64,000 nucleotides of DNA from Nocardioides sp. W7 (lineage in GTDB: Bacteria > Actinomycetota > Actinomycetes > Propionibacteriales > Nocardioidaceae). The stretch is taken from positions 4,278,001-4,342,000 of the forward strand of contig NZ_CP095078.1 in NCBI RefSeq assembly GCF_022919075.1, written 5' to 3'. Below the pieces are notes generated by a model that worked only from the letters and a program-made list of their open reading frames with translations, searched no databases and was not told the origin of the DNA. Shown here in pieces: positions 7,094 to 14,817 of this stretch. Position 1 is the first letter of the stretch. The number at the start of each line of letters is the position of its first letter. A program made the translations under genes and the position numbers.

Positions 7094-9371
7094 GCTGCAC
7101 GTCCTCCTGGGGGGCGAGGGGCTGGGTCGGGGCCGAGGTGGTGCCGCGGTGCCGGGCGGGCAGCCCGAGCTCGCGGTCCAGGTGCTCGGCCAGGGTCTCG
7201 GGGTACGGCGTGTCGATGCCGACCAGCTCCAGCGGCGTGGTCCGGCGGGCCTCCAGCTGCTCGGGGGTGAGCAGCCGGGTCGGTCGCAGGGCGGTGCCCA
7301 GCGCCGGGAGGGCCAGCCACAGGACCATCAGCGCGATGCCGAAGGTCCAGGTGCCGATCACCTCGACGAACGTCAGCACGTAGAGGACCGCGGTGAGCCC
7401 CAGAGCGGCGTACCGCACCTCGGGAGCCCGGCTGAGCAGCCGCTGGCTGCCGAAGATCTGGTAGAGGTTGCCGCTCGGGTTCTCCCCGACCCCGATGCCG
7501 ATGAGCGCGGTCGCCACCAGGAACAGGTGGGACAGGAGGCTGAAGGTCTCCGTGTGCACCGGGTGCTCGATCGAGAGCTCGTTGAAGGTGCCGACGACCA
7601 GCGCGAAGCCGCCGCCCGCGAGCAGGCCGCCGAACAGCGCGCCGCTCACGTAGCCGATGCCGCCGACGACGGTGAGCATCACCAGCGACAGGCTCAGCGT
7701 GTAGACGAAGTGCTCGGAGGTGACCGAGCTGAGCGCCATCGACATGAAGATGCCGCCGAGTCCGGCGATGCCGGTCGAGATCATGAAGACCGACAGCTTC
7801 AGCCGCACCAGCCGCTGGCCGAGCATCACCGCGGCCGCGGGGCTGTCCTTCATCGCGGCCAGGCGGCGGCCGTAGCCGCTGTTGCGCAGCGCGACCACCC
7901 CGACGCCGAGCACCGCGAAGACCGCGGCGACGGTGTAGAGGAAGGTGTCCTGGTTCGCCAGGTCGAGCGGCCCGACCTTCAGCGGCGACATGATCAGGTT
8001 GCCGTTGGGGAAGACCGCGAAGTCGTGGCCGAACCACGAGCGCGTCTGGGTCTCGCGCAGCACCATCGAGGAGACGAAGCCGCCGAAGGCCAGCGTCGCG
8101 AGGGCCAGGTAGAGCCCGCGCAGGCGCAGCGCGGGCAGCGCCACCAGAGCCCCGGTGACGGCTGCGGCAAGGACGCCGAGCACCAGCCCGACGATGCTCA
8201 TCCGGGAATCGAGGCCCTCGCCGCTGATGCCGCTGTGGAAGGCCACAATGGTGGCGATCGCACCGAAGGAGATCGGCGCCAGGTTGAGCTCGCCGGCGTA
8301 GCCGGTCAGCAGCGTGAGCGAGAGCGCGACGATCGCGAAGGACAGGCCGAGCACCAGGGTGCCGACGCTGGAGTCGTCGATCAGCTGGCGGAAGGCCACG
8401 GTCACCACGACCATCACGAGCGCCCACACGGCGGCGCGTCGTACCGTCGGCACCTCGTAGCGCTCGCGGGTGCGGACGGCCGCGCCGCGCAGCCGGTCCT
8501 GCGGCAGCACGAGCAGGACGATGAACAGGATGATCATGGGCAGCGCGTCGCGCAGGTTGGTGATCCAGGTCCACTCGGTCGGCGCGTAGGCGACCAGGTA
8601 GGTGCTGGCCAGGCCGAGGGCGACGGCGCCGACGAAGGTGCGCGGGATGCTGCGCAGGCGGCCGAACAGGGCGGCGGCGAACGCGTCGATGACCAGCAGG
8701 GTCAGCGCGTTGGCCTCCAGGGCGCCGCCGGCGACCGGCGTGATCAGGATGCCGGCGAGCACCGCGAGGGTCGAGCCGAGCGCCCAGGCGAGCGCGGCGA
8801 TCCGCTCGGGGTCGTGGCCGTTGAGCCGCAACAGGTCCGGGTCGTCGACGGTGGCGCGCATCAGCACGCCCATCCGGGAGCGGGTGAACAGCAGCCGGAG
8901 GCCGATCGCGATGGCCGCCGCGGCGAGCAGGCAGATGATCTCGTGGTAGCGGATGACGACGCCGCCGACGGTGACGTAGCTGTCGACGCCGAAGAACATC
9001 TTCGACATCCGGGCCTCCTGCGGGTCCCACACCCAGTGGGACAGCGACACGAAGCCGAGCAGGATCGCCACCGTGACCACGATCTTGGTCACCTCGGCGG
9101 TGTCGCGCAGCCCGCCCATGATGAAGCGGTGCAGCAGGAAGCCCATCACCGGGCCGACGACGAGCAGCAGGATCAGCACAGCCAGCAGGGTGGGGACACC
9201 CCACACCACCTGCAGCTGGTAGTAGAGGAACGCGCCGATCATGGCCTGCGCGCCGTGGGCGAAGTTGAAGATGCCCGACGTGTTGTAGGTCAGCACCAGG
9301 CCGGACGCGGCGATCGCGTAGACCGAGCCGAGCACCAGGCCCAGAACGGTGAAGGTCAGGAAGAGGGTCAT
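7080..9371 (-). CDS. Fused LivH-LivM branched-chain-type ABC permease
   Basis: 763 aa from the ATG beginning MTLFLTF; an upstream in-frame start lacks homology. The N-terminal half (about 1-290) is a LivH permease starting with the family run SGLVLTYNTSGIFNFAHG. The second half (about 330-640) is LivM, with segment GYAGELNLAPISFGAIA. A hydrophilic C-terminal tail of about 100 residues follows. Both halves together carry roughly 16-18 membrane segments. A single-chain fusion replaces the usual two genes. It lies between the solute-binding lipoprotein and the ATPases and forms the channel of the importer. Confidence 0.9.
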   Translation of the reverse strand: MTLFLTFTVLGLVLGSVYAIAASGLVLTYNTSGIFNFAHGAQAMIGAFLYYQLQVVWGVPTLLAVLILLLVVGPVMGFLLHRFIMGGLRDTAEVTKIVVTVAILLGFVSLSHWVWDPQEARMSKMFFGVDSYVTVGGVVIRYHEIICLLAAAAIAIGLRLLFTRSRMGVLMRATVDDPDLLRLNGHDPERIAALAWALGSTLAVLAGILITPVAGGALEANALTLLVIDAFAAALFGRLRSIPRTFVGAVALGLASTYLVAYAPTEWTWITNLRDALPMIILFIVLLVLPQDRLRGAAVRTRERYEVPTVRRAAVWALVMVVVTVAFRQLIDDSSVGTLVLGLSFAIVALSLTLLTGYAGELNLAPISFGAIATIVAFHSGISGEGLDSRMSIVGLVLGVLAAAVTGALVALPALRLRGLYLALATLAFGGFVSSMVLRETQTRSWFGHDFAVFPNGNLIMSPLKVGPLDLANQDTFLYTVAAVFAVLGVGVVALRNSGYGRRLAAMKDSPAAAVMLGQRLVRLKLSVFMISTGIAGLGGIFMSMALSSVTSEHFVYTLSLSLVMLTVVGGIGYVSGALFGGLLAGGGFALVVGTFNELSIEHPVHTETFSLLSHLFLVATALIGIGVGENPSGNLYQIFGSQRLLSRAPEVRYAALGLTAVLYVLTFVEVIGTWTFGIALMVLWLALPALGTALRPTRLLTPEQLEARRTTPLELVGIDTPYPETLAEHLDRELGLPARHRGTTSAPTQPLAPQEDVQHVPV

Positions 9372-9418
9372 GCGGGGCTCACCTCGGGGGTCACCTCGGA
9401 CGGATCGCGGGGATCCCG

Positions 9419-9451
9419 CCACGGCCGGCCGCGCGGGGCGGCCGGCCGTGG
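9419..9451. terminator. Perfect 12-bp hairpin between binding-protein and permease genes
   Basis: CCACGGCCGGCC and its exact reverse complement flank a 9-nt loop (arms 9419-9430 and 9440-9451). There is no T-tract in either direction. It sits in the 107-bp gap of an operon whose first gene makes a binding protein, which is usually needed in excess. It could be a partial terminator or an mRNA-stabilising 3' structure. Confidence 0.5.
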
Positions 9452-9478
9452 ACGGGGAACGGACTGGCTACTACTTGG

Positions 9479-10873
9479 CTACTTGGCGAAGGCGGTGGAG
9501 ATGCGGTCAGCGTCGAGCTTGACGCCCGCGGTGGCCGGGTCGACCGGGATCACCTGAGCCTCGTCGCACTCGAACTCGCCGCGCTTCTCCGGGAAGACCT
9601 GCGTGAACTCGTCGCCCTCGAGCTGGACGACGAGAGCGCAGTGGGGAGGCATGTTGCCGCCCGGGTCCGAGGCCGCGTGCAGGCCGCCACCGGTCCACTC
9701 GTGGACGTTCGAGAGGCCGTCGACCATGCACTCGCGGGTCAGGTCGGAGCCGCAGTCCTTCGCGACGTCCGCCCACAGCAGGAAGGCGGAGACCGCCTGC
9801 ATGCCGATCAGGCTCTTCTTCACACCGGCGCCGTCGACGATGTCGATGTAGTCCTGGACGGCGGGCACGACGTCGGCGTTCTCCAGGGGCTGGAAGACCA
9901 TGCTGGCGATCAGGCCGTCAGCGGCGCCCGACTGGGCGTTCCACTGCGAGGTGATGTCGCCGTACCAGGTGGACTCGAAGGCGTACTTCATGCCGGCGTC
10001 GACGCGCTGGAGCGCCTCGAGCAGGCCGAAGGCGATCGGGCTGGGGCTGTTGGAGGCCCACAGCGCGGACGCGTCGCACTCCTTGAGCTTCTCGGCGAAC
10101 GGCACGTAGTTGGCCTCACCGTCCTGGCTGAGGGTGACCCCGCAGTCCTCGACCTTGGCGCCGAGCTTGGCGGCGATGTCCATCACCTTGCTGGCGCCCT
10201 GCTGGATGGGCGGCGAGGTCGAGCCGAGGGCGGTGACACCCTCCGCGATCTCCGGGTAGACCTTCATGTTCACGTCCATGAGCGTGCCGTTGAAGAAGTC
10301 CACCGGGCGCGGGACCGACTCGAACTTGTTCGGGCCCATCGTGGCGTTGGAGCCGATCGTGAACGCGGCGACGGCAGGCAGGTCGCAGCCGACGCGGAAC
10401 TGCTCGGCGGCCTCGTCGTAGGCGAAGCCCTCACCCACGAGCATGAAGTCCTGCGCGCACGACTTCTGCATCACGGAGGCGGCGTTGGTCATCGCGGCGT
10501 CGTACTGGTTGCCGACGACCTGGCGGCCGTTGATGCCACCCTGCTCGTTGCACCACTCGATCATCGCCTTGACGCCGTCGCCCAGCTCCTGGTTGAGGCC
10601 CGGCGCCGCGGCGAAGCCGCGGTCGTCGCCGTACCCGATGGTGATCGCGTCGTCGGTGACCCCCTGGTCGGTGGCGCCGGCGGCGTCACCGTCTCCGCAG
10701 GGCGACTCGAGGTCGCCGAACGCGGTGGCCGAGGCGCCCTGCGACGACTCGGTGCCGCCGGTCCCGCCTGCGTCCTCGCTGTCTCGGTCCGATCCGCATG
10801 CGCCGGCGGTGAGCGCCAGGGTGAGGGCGGCGATGCCCAGCCCGGCAACGCGCGAACTCCTGAGGTTTCTCAT
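9479..10873 (-). CDS. Substrate-binding lipoprotein of the Liv-type ABC importer
   Basis: 464 aa. The N-terminus is a lipoprotein signal with lipobox LTAGAC and lipidation Cys26, followed by a Gly/Ser/Glu linker to about residue 50. The rest is a type-1 periplasmic-binding fold (LivK/ANF superfamily), with family-type segments such as GVKAMIEWCNEQGGINGR. It captures substrate outside the membrane for the LivHM-LivGF complex. It is the first gene of the operon. Its presumed promoter lies about 180 nt upstream and carries the steroid-regulon palindrome at 11093-11107. The ligand is unknown; a C24 steroid acid or conjugate is my inference from operon context. Confidence 0.88.
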   Translation of the reverse strand: MRNLRSSRVAGLGIAALTLALTAGACGSDRDSEDAGGTGGTESSQGASATAFGDLESPCGDGDAAGATDQGVTDDAITIGYGDDRGFAAAPGLNQELGDGVKAMIEWCNEQGGINGRQVVGNQYDAAMTNAASVMQKSCAQDFMLVGEGFAYDEAAEQFRVGCDLPAVAAFTIGSNATMGPNKFESVPRPVDFFNGTLMDVNMKVYPEIAEGVTALGSTSPPIQQGASKVMDIAAKLGAKVEDCGVTLSQDGEANYVPFAEKLKECDASALWASNSPSPIAFGLLEALQRVDAGMKYAFESTWYGDITSQWNAQSGAADGLIASMVFQPLENADVVPAVQDYIDIVDGAGVKKSLIGMQAVSAFLLWADVAKDCGSDLTRECMVDGLSNVHEWTGGGLHAASDPGGNMPPHCALVVQLEGDEFTQVFPEKRGEFECDEAQVIPVDPATAGVKLDADRISTAFAK

Positions 10874-11263
10874 CTGGTTGGTTCTCCTTTGGGCTGACCG
10901 CCGAGGCGGCGGCAGGTAGGGGATGACAGTCGGAGCCCGCGGCCGCCTGGTGGCGGCGAACGGCTCCGGGGCGTGGTCGCACTACCCGAGAGCGACGGCC
11001 GGTCGTCCCTCACTCCAGCCGATCGGGCGATGCGGGGACTTGGACCTTGGGGCCGAGCATGAGTGTGACCGCGGGCACCCCCTCGGCCCCGATCCCGGTG
11101 AGCGGGACCTGGCGGCCCGGGGGCCGGTCGGCTGGACCGGACCAGTGCCGCACGATGCAGCAGGACGGCCCACCTTGTCCCGCTCTTCGGTACCTGCGTG
11201 TGGTCGCGATCACCCCCCGCCGCATGCTGAGACCACCCGCCCACGAACACCGCAGGAGTGCGC
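10874..11263. other. Divergent intergenic region, liv operon / acyl-CoA synthetase
   Basis: 390 bp without a credible gene. It holds a steroid-regulon palindrome (11093-11107), a matching CATGCT -10 for the liv side (minus strand, 11056-11061) and an AGGAG ribosome site at 11254-11258 for the plus-strand gene. I could not identify a -10 with the standard spacing on the plus side, so the synthetase may use a separate promoter. Confidence 0.5.
11093..11107. promoter_or_regulatory. Steroid-regulon palindrome, liv operon promoter
   Basis: TCCCGGTGAGCGGGA, one mismatch from a perfect palindrome. Its centre (11100) is 44 bp upstream of the last base of CATGCT (minus strand, 11056-11061), matching the geometry at the hsa promoters. 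Transcription would start near 11049, giving a leader of about 175 nt before the lipoprotein gene. Confidence 0.65.
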
Positions 11264-12907
11264 ATGACCGTCCAGACCGACCCCCGCACCGCCGCGCGTC
11301 AGGTCGTCGCCGGTCTCGTCGCCCCCGGGGCGCCGTTCGAGCTGGTCACCGAGCAGGTGCTGGGTGCGCCGGTCAGCGTGTTCGTCCACCGCCGCCGCGC
11401 GCTGCACGAGCTGCTCGCGGAGTCGCTCGAGCACGGTGAGCGCACCTACATCGCCACGCTGGAGGAACAGATCACCTTCGCCGAGCACGGCGCGATGGTC
11501 TCCTCGCTCGCCCTGGCCCTGCGTGAGGAGTACGGCGTGGGTCGTGGCGACCGGGTCGCGATCGCCGCGGCCAACACCGCCGAGTGGATCGTCACGTTCT
11601 GGGCCGTTGCGTCGATCGGCGCCGTCGCCGTCGGGTTCAACGCCTGGTGGTCGGCGCGCGAGCTGGCCTACGGCCTCACCCACGCCCGACCCGTCCTGGT
11701 GGTGGCCGACGACAAGCGCCGCAAGCTGCTCGCGGACGCCGAGGTGCCGGTCATCGACCTCGCCGACGTCCGCCGGCTGGCCGCGGCGTACCCGGACGCT
11801 CCCCTGCCGTCCGCGGACGTCGACGAGGACGACCCCGCGGTCATCCTCTACACCTCCGGCACCTCCGGGCGGCCCAAGGGCGCCACCCACTCCCACCGCA
11901 ACCTGCTGTCGGTCGTCGAGTACCACCGGATGAGCGACGCGCTCCTGGGCGCGTTCGGCGACCCGACCGACCCGCGCGACCGGGCCTACCTGCTCGCCAT
12001 GCCGCTGTTCCACATCGCGAGCCTGCACAACCTCGCCGTCCCGCGGCTCGCGACCGGCAGCAAGGTCGCCCTGCACCTCGGCGGCTTCGACGTCGACCCG
12101 GTGATGCGCCTCGTCGAGCGCGAGCGGGTCACGAACTGGGGCGCCGTCCCGACCATGGCGAGCCGGCTGCTCGACGCCGACCTGTCCGGCTACGACACCT
12201 CCTCGCTCACCGCGTTCGCCCTGGCGTCCGCACCGTCCTCGCCGCAGCTGAAGGAGCGGCTGCGCACGCAGCTGCCGTTCGCCTCCTCGCTGGTGGACAG
12301 CTACGGGCTGACCGAGTCGTGCACCGGCGTCGCCGTCGCCACCCCGATGGACCTCGCCGACGCGCCCGGGACCCTGGGCAACCCGATCGTCGGCGTGGAG
12401 CTGGAGGTCCGCGACGCGGACGGCAACCCGGTCCCGGCGGGCGTCGAGGGCGAGATCTGCGTGCGCAGCGCCTACAACATGCTGGGCTACTGGGACGACG
12501 ACGAGGCCACGGCGAACACCATCCGCGAGGGCCGGTGGCTGCACACCGGCGACCTCGGCGTGCGCGACGAGCAGGGCCGGATCAGCCTCAGCAGCCGACG
12601 CTCGGACCTGATCATCCGCGGCGGCGAGAACGTCTACCCCGCCGAGATCGAGGGCGTCCTGGTCGACCACCCCGACGTCGCCGAGTGCATCGTCCTGGGC
12701 GCCAGCCACCCGGAGCTCGGGCAGGAGGTGGGCGTGGTCATCGTCCCCGCCGCCGGCGCGGACCCGGCGGGCCTGGAGGAGCGGCTGCGCGAGTACGCCG
12801 CGGGCGAGCTGGCGTACTTCAAGGTGCCCACCCGGTGGCGGTTCGCCCCCACCCCGCTCCCCCGCAACGCGACCGGCAAGGTGATCCGCCGAGAGGTCGG
12901 CCTGTGA
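11264..12907 (+). CDS. Acyl-CoA synthetase (class I adenylate-forming)
   Basis: 547 aa; the ATG follows AGGAG by 5 nt. ANL-superfamily motifs are complete: A3 P-loop YTSGTSGRPKGATHSHRN near residue 198, A5 DSYGLTES, A7 WLHTGDLG, A8 RRSDLIIRGGENVYPAEIE and the C-terminal catalytic Lys in NATGKVIRR. It should activate a carboxylic acid to its CoA thioester through an acyl-adenylate. It does not look like FadD19 or FadD17, so I assign no symbol. Its stop overlaps the start of the following esterase (GTGA). Position beside the liv operon suggests it activates an imported steroid acid or a side-chain product. Confidence 0.85.
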   Translation: MTVQTDPRTAARQVVAGLVAPGAPFELVTEQVLGAPVSVFVHRRRALHELLAESLEHGERTYIATLEEQITFAEHGAMVSSLALALREEYGVGRGDRVAIAAANTAEWIVTFWAVASIGAVAVGFNAWWSARELAYGLTHARPVLVVADDKRRKLLADAEVPVIDLADVRRLAAAYPDAPLPSADVDEDDPAVILYTSGTSGRPKGATHSHRNLLSVVEYHRMSDALLGAFGDPTDPRDRAYLLAMPLFHIASLHNLAVPRLATGSKVALHLGGFDVDPVMRLVERERVTNWGAVPTMASRLLDADLSGYDTSSLTAFALASAPSSPQLKERLRTQLPFASSLVDSYGLTESCTGVAVATPMDLADAPGTLGNPIVGVELEVRDADGNPVPAGVEGEICVRSAYNMLGYWDDDEATANTIREGRWLHTGDLGVRDEQGRISLSSRRSDLIIRGGENVYPAEIEGVLVDHPDVAECIVLGASHPELGQEVGVVIVPAAGADPAGLEERLREYAAGELAYFKVPTRWRFAPTPLPRNATGKVIRREVGL

Positions 12908-13953
12908 GCCGGAGGCCGACGGATCGCGAGCGCCCCGCTCACGGCGCCGACGGAGACGGCGTGGACGGGAACACCCCCGGCAGGGGCGTGCGGCTGGAGG
13001 AACGGTGGGTGCCGTTCCCGACCTCGATCAGCGCGGAGGCCCGACGCAATCTCGCGGCGATGATCGGACCCGATGGTCGGCCCGCGCCCCAGCCGACGAT
13101 CGCCCCGGACGACCACGACGGCTGGACGAGGGCGAAGGCCTTCGTCCGCGAGTCCCTCGTCCGGCGCTACGCGCCCCAGGTCACGGGCTCGACGAGGGTG
13201 AGCACCGTGGAGCTCGGTGGAGCGGTCGTGCACGTGGCGACCCCCGAGGCGCCGTACCCGGACGATCGCGCGTACCTCGAGCTGCACGGCGGGGCGCTGG
13301 TCTACGGCGAGGGTGAGGCCTGTCGGCTCAGGGCGATGCTCGCGGCCGAGCAGCACGGCGTGACCGCCTATGCCGTGGACTACCGGATGCCTCCGGAACA
13401 CCCCTATCCCGCGGCTCTGGACGACTGCCTGGGCGCCTACGCCGCGCTTCTGGAGACCTACGCACCGGAGAACATCGTGGTGGGCGGTGCGTCGGCGGGT
13501 GGGAACCTGGCGGCCGCACTGGCCCTGCGGGCGCGCGACGAGGGGCTGCCGCTCCCCGCGGCCCTCGTCCTCCTCACGCCCGAGCTCGACCTCACCGAGT
13601 CGGGCGACTCGTTCGAGACCAACCAGCTGCTCGACGTCGTGCTGGCGTACCGGCTGACCGACACCATCGCGCTCTACGCGCGGGAGCACGACCTGACCCA
13701 CCCGTATCTGTCGCCGCTGTTCGGCGACTTCGAGCCGGGGTTCCCCCGGACCTTCGTCCAGGCCGGCACCCGCGATCTCTTCCTGTCCAACGCCGTGCGG
13801 ATGCACCGAGCCCTGCGCCGAGCGAGCGTGCCGGTCGAGCTGCACGTGTCCGAGGGCATGCCGCACGGTGGCTTCATGGGCGCGCCCGAGGACGACGAGC
13901 TCCGTGACGAGGTGCAGAGGTTCGTCGGGCAGGCGTGGGGTCGACCCGACTGA
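12904..13953 (+). CDS. HSL-family alpha/beta-hydrolase (esterase)
   Basis: 349 aa from a GTG overlapping the synthetase stop. Hormone-sensitive-lipase-type features: an oxyanion-hole motif HGGALVYG (HGGA rather than HGGG), nucleophile elbow GGASAGGN, catalytic Asp in GTRDLF and His in MPHGGF. The first 40 or so residues are poorly conserved-looking and rich in Arg and Gly. No signal peptide, so cytoplasmic. Coupling to an acyl-CoA synthetase suggests an esterase that frees a carboxylic acid which is then CoA-activated, for instance from a steroid ester. The substrate is unproven. Confidence 0.82.
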   Translation: MSRRPTDRERPAHGADGDGVDGNTPGRGVRLEERWVPFPTSISAEARRNLAAMIGPDGRPAPQPTIAPDDHDGWTRAKAFVRESLVRRYAPQVTGSTRVSTVELGGAVVHVATPEAPYPDDRAYLELHGGALVYGEGEACRLRAMLAAEQHGVTAYAVDYRMPPEHPYPAALDDCLGAYAALLETYAPENIVVGGASAGGNLAAALALRARDEGLPLPAALVLLTPELDLTESGDSFETNQLLDVVLAYRLTDTIALYAREHDLTHPYLSPLFGDFEPGFPRTFVQAGTRDLFLSNAVRMHRALRRASVPVELHVSEGMPHGGFMGAPEDDELRDEVQRFVGQAWGRPD

Positions 13954-13960
13954 CGAGGTC

Positions 13961-14000
13961 GTTCGCCCCGGTGCCGCGGCGAACCCGCTGCCGGCAGCGG
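13961..14000. terminator. Tandem hairpins between convergent genes
   Basis: GTTCGCC (13961-13967) pairs with GGCGAAC (13978-13984), followed at once by the palindrome CCGCTGCCGGCAGCGG (13985-14000). It lies between the esterase stop and the end of the TetR gene, where a bidirectional terminator is expected. No T-tract. Confidence 0.35.
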
Positions 14001-14062
14001 AGACACGTGCGGGTCCACCCGTGGACGCCATCGACGCGGCCGGAGGCCGGGACGCGCCCGAA

Positions 14063-14701
14063 TCAGCCCTCCCCGGACTCCCGCCCGCCCAGGAGCAGGC
14101 GGCACACCAGCTCGGTGTCCGACTCCAGCGCGGCCGGATCCACGGCCCGGTTGAGGGCCGTGATCACGATGCCGTACCAGGCCTCCTCCAGCAGGCGCAG
14201 CAGCCGCATGTCGTACGGCGTGGGGTCATCGATCCCGCCCGCGGCCAGCATCAGGTCCGAGAAGAGCTCGGTCACGCCCATCGTCGGGGACTGCGCGACG
14301 CTCGCGTTGTTCGACTGCATCATCGCGTGGGCGAGCAGCGGACTCTCCAGCAGATCGCGGCCGGCGCGCACCAGGAGCCGGGCGATGGCCTTCTCCGAGG
14401 TCTCCCCCGGACGCTGCCGCACCGACACCATGGCCAGCCGCTCGACCTGCGAGCGCATCAGCGCCGTGAACAGGTGCGTCTTGGAGGGGAAGTAGCGGTA
14501 GAGCGTCGCGATCGCCACGCCCGCGTCGCGGGCCACGTCGTGCATCTGGACCCGTTCGAGGCCCTTGTCGGCACCGTGGCGCGCCGCGGCGCGCAGGATG
14601 CGCCGGTAGCGCTCCCGCTGCTCGGGCGAGCTGGGCGCGGCCGGCGACCGGACCTCGGCTACTCGCGGCACGACATTCCCCCTGGACTCGACTGCGTCCA
14701 T
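14063..14701 (-). CDS. TetR-family regulator resembling KstR
   Basis: 212 aa. The N-terminal helix-turn-helix region, about residues 27-75, reads QRERYRRIL, then GLERVQMHDVARDAGVAIA and TLYRYFPSKTHLF. Architecture and wording closely match the sterol repressor KstR. The C-terminal ligand domain is more divergent. KstR represses sterol genes and releases DNA on binding a steroid-CoA thioester. A regulon palindrome (14735-14749) overlaps a plausible -10 of this gene (TAGCGT, minus strand, 14731-14736), so its own promoter could be repressed. I saw no copy of the mycobacterial KstR consensus in the intergenic regions examined, so its operator and role remain open. Confidence 0.75.
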   Translation of the reverse strand: MDAVESRGNVVPRVAEVRSPAAPSSPEQRERYRRILRAAARHGADKGLERVQMHDVARDAGVAIATLYRYFPSKTHLFTALMRSQVERLAMVSVRQRPGETSEKAIARLLVRAGRDLLESPLLAHAMMQSNNASVAQSPTMGVTELFSDLMLAAGGIDDPTPYDMRLLRLLEEAWYGIVITALNRAVDPAALESDTELVCRLLLGGRESGEG

Positions 14702-14734
14702 CCTCCGGCTTCGAGCTGGTGACGCCGCTCACGC

Positions 14735-14749
14735 TACCGGTGAGTGGGA
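14735..14749. promoter_or_regulatory. Regulon palindrome between tetR and the KstD-like gene
   Basis: TACCGGTGAGTGGGA. Unlike the other copies, it is not followed at 43-44 bp by a convincing -10 on either side. Instead it overlaps a TAGCGT hexamer (minus strand, 14731-14736) that could serve the tetR gene, 30 nt before its ATG. Binding here would block tetR transcription, so this copy may mediate negative control. Confidence 0.5.
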
Positions 14750-14817
14750 TGGGCGACCGAGCCGCTCGCGGCCATCCGCTGAGGTGGACCTCGCACCCGC
14801 GCCCGAGGAGACAGACC

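Noticed and set aside
6957..9557. An 866-codon plus-strand open frame opposite the Liv permease
   Set aside because: Composition almost entirely Glu, Gln, His, Asp and Gly, typical of the antisense of a membrane protein; the minus-strand permease is clear.
11108..11263. A standard-spaced -10 for the acyl-CoA synthetase using palindrome 11093-11107
   Set aside because: No hexamer with the required A and final T lies 43-44 bp downstream on the plus strand, so I assign this palindrome only to the liv side.
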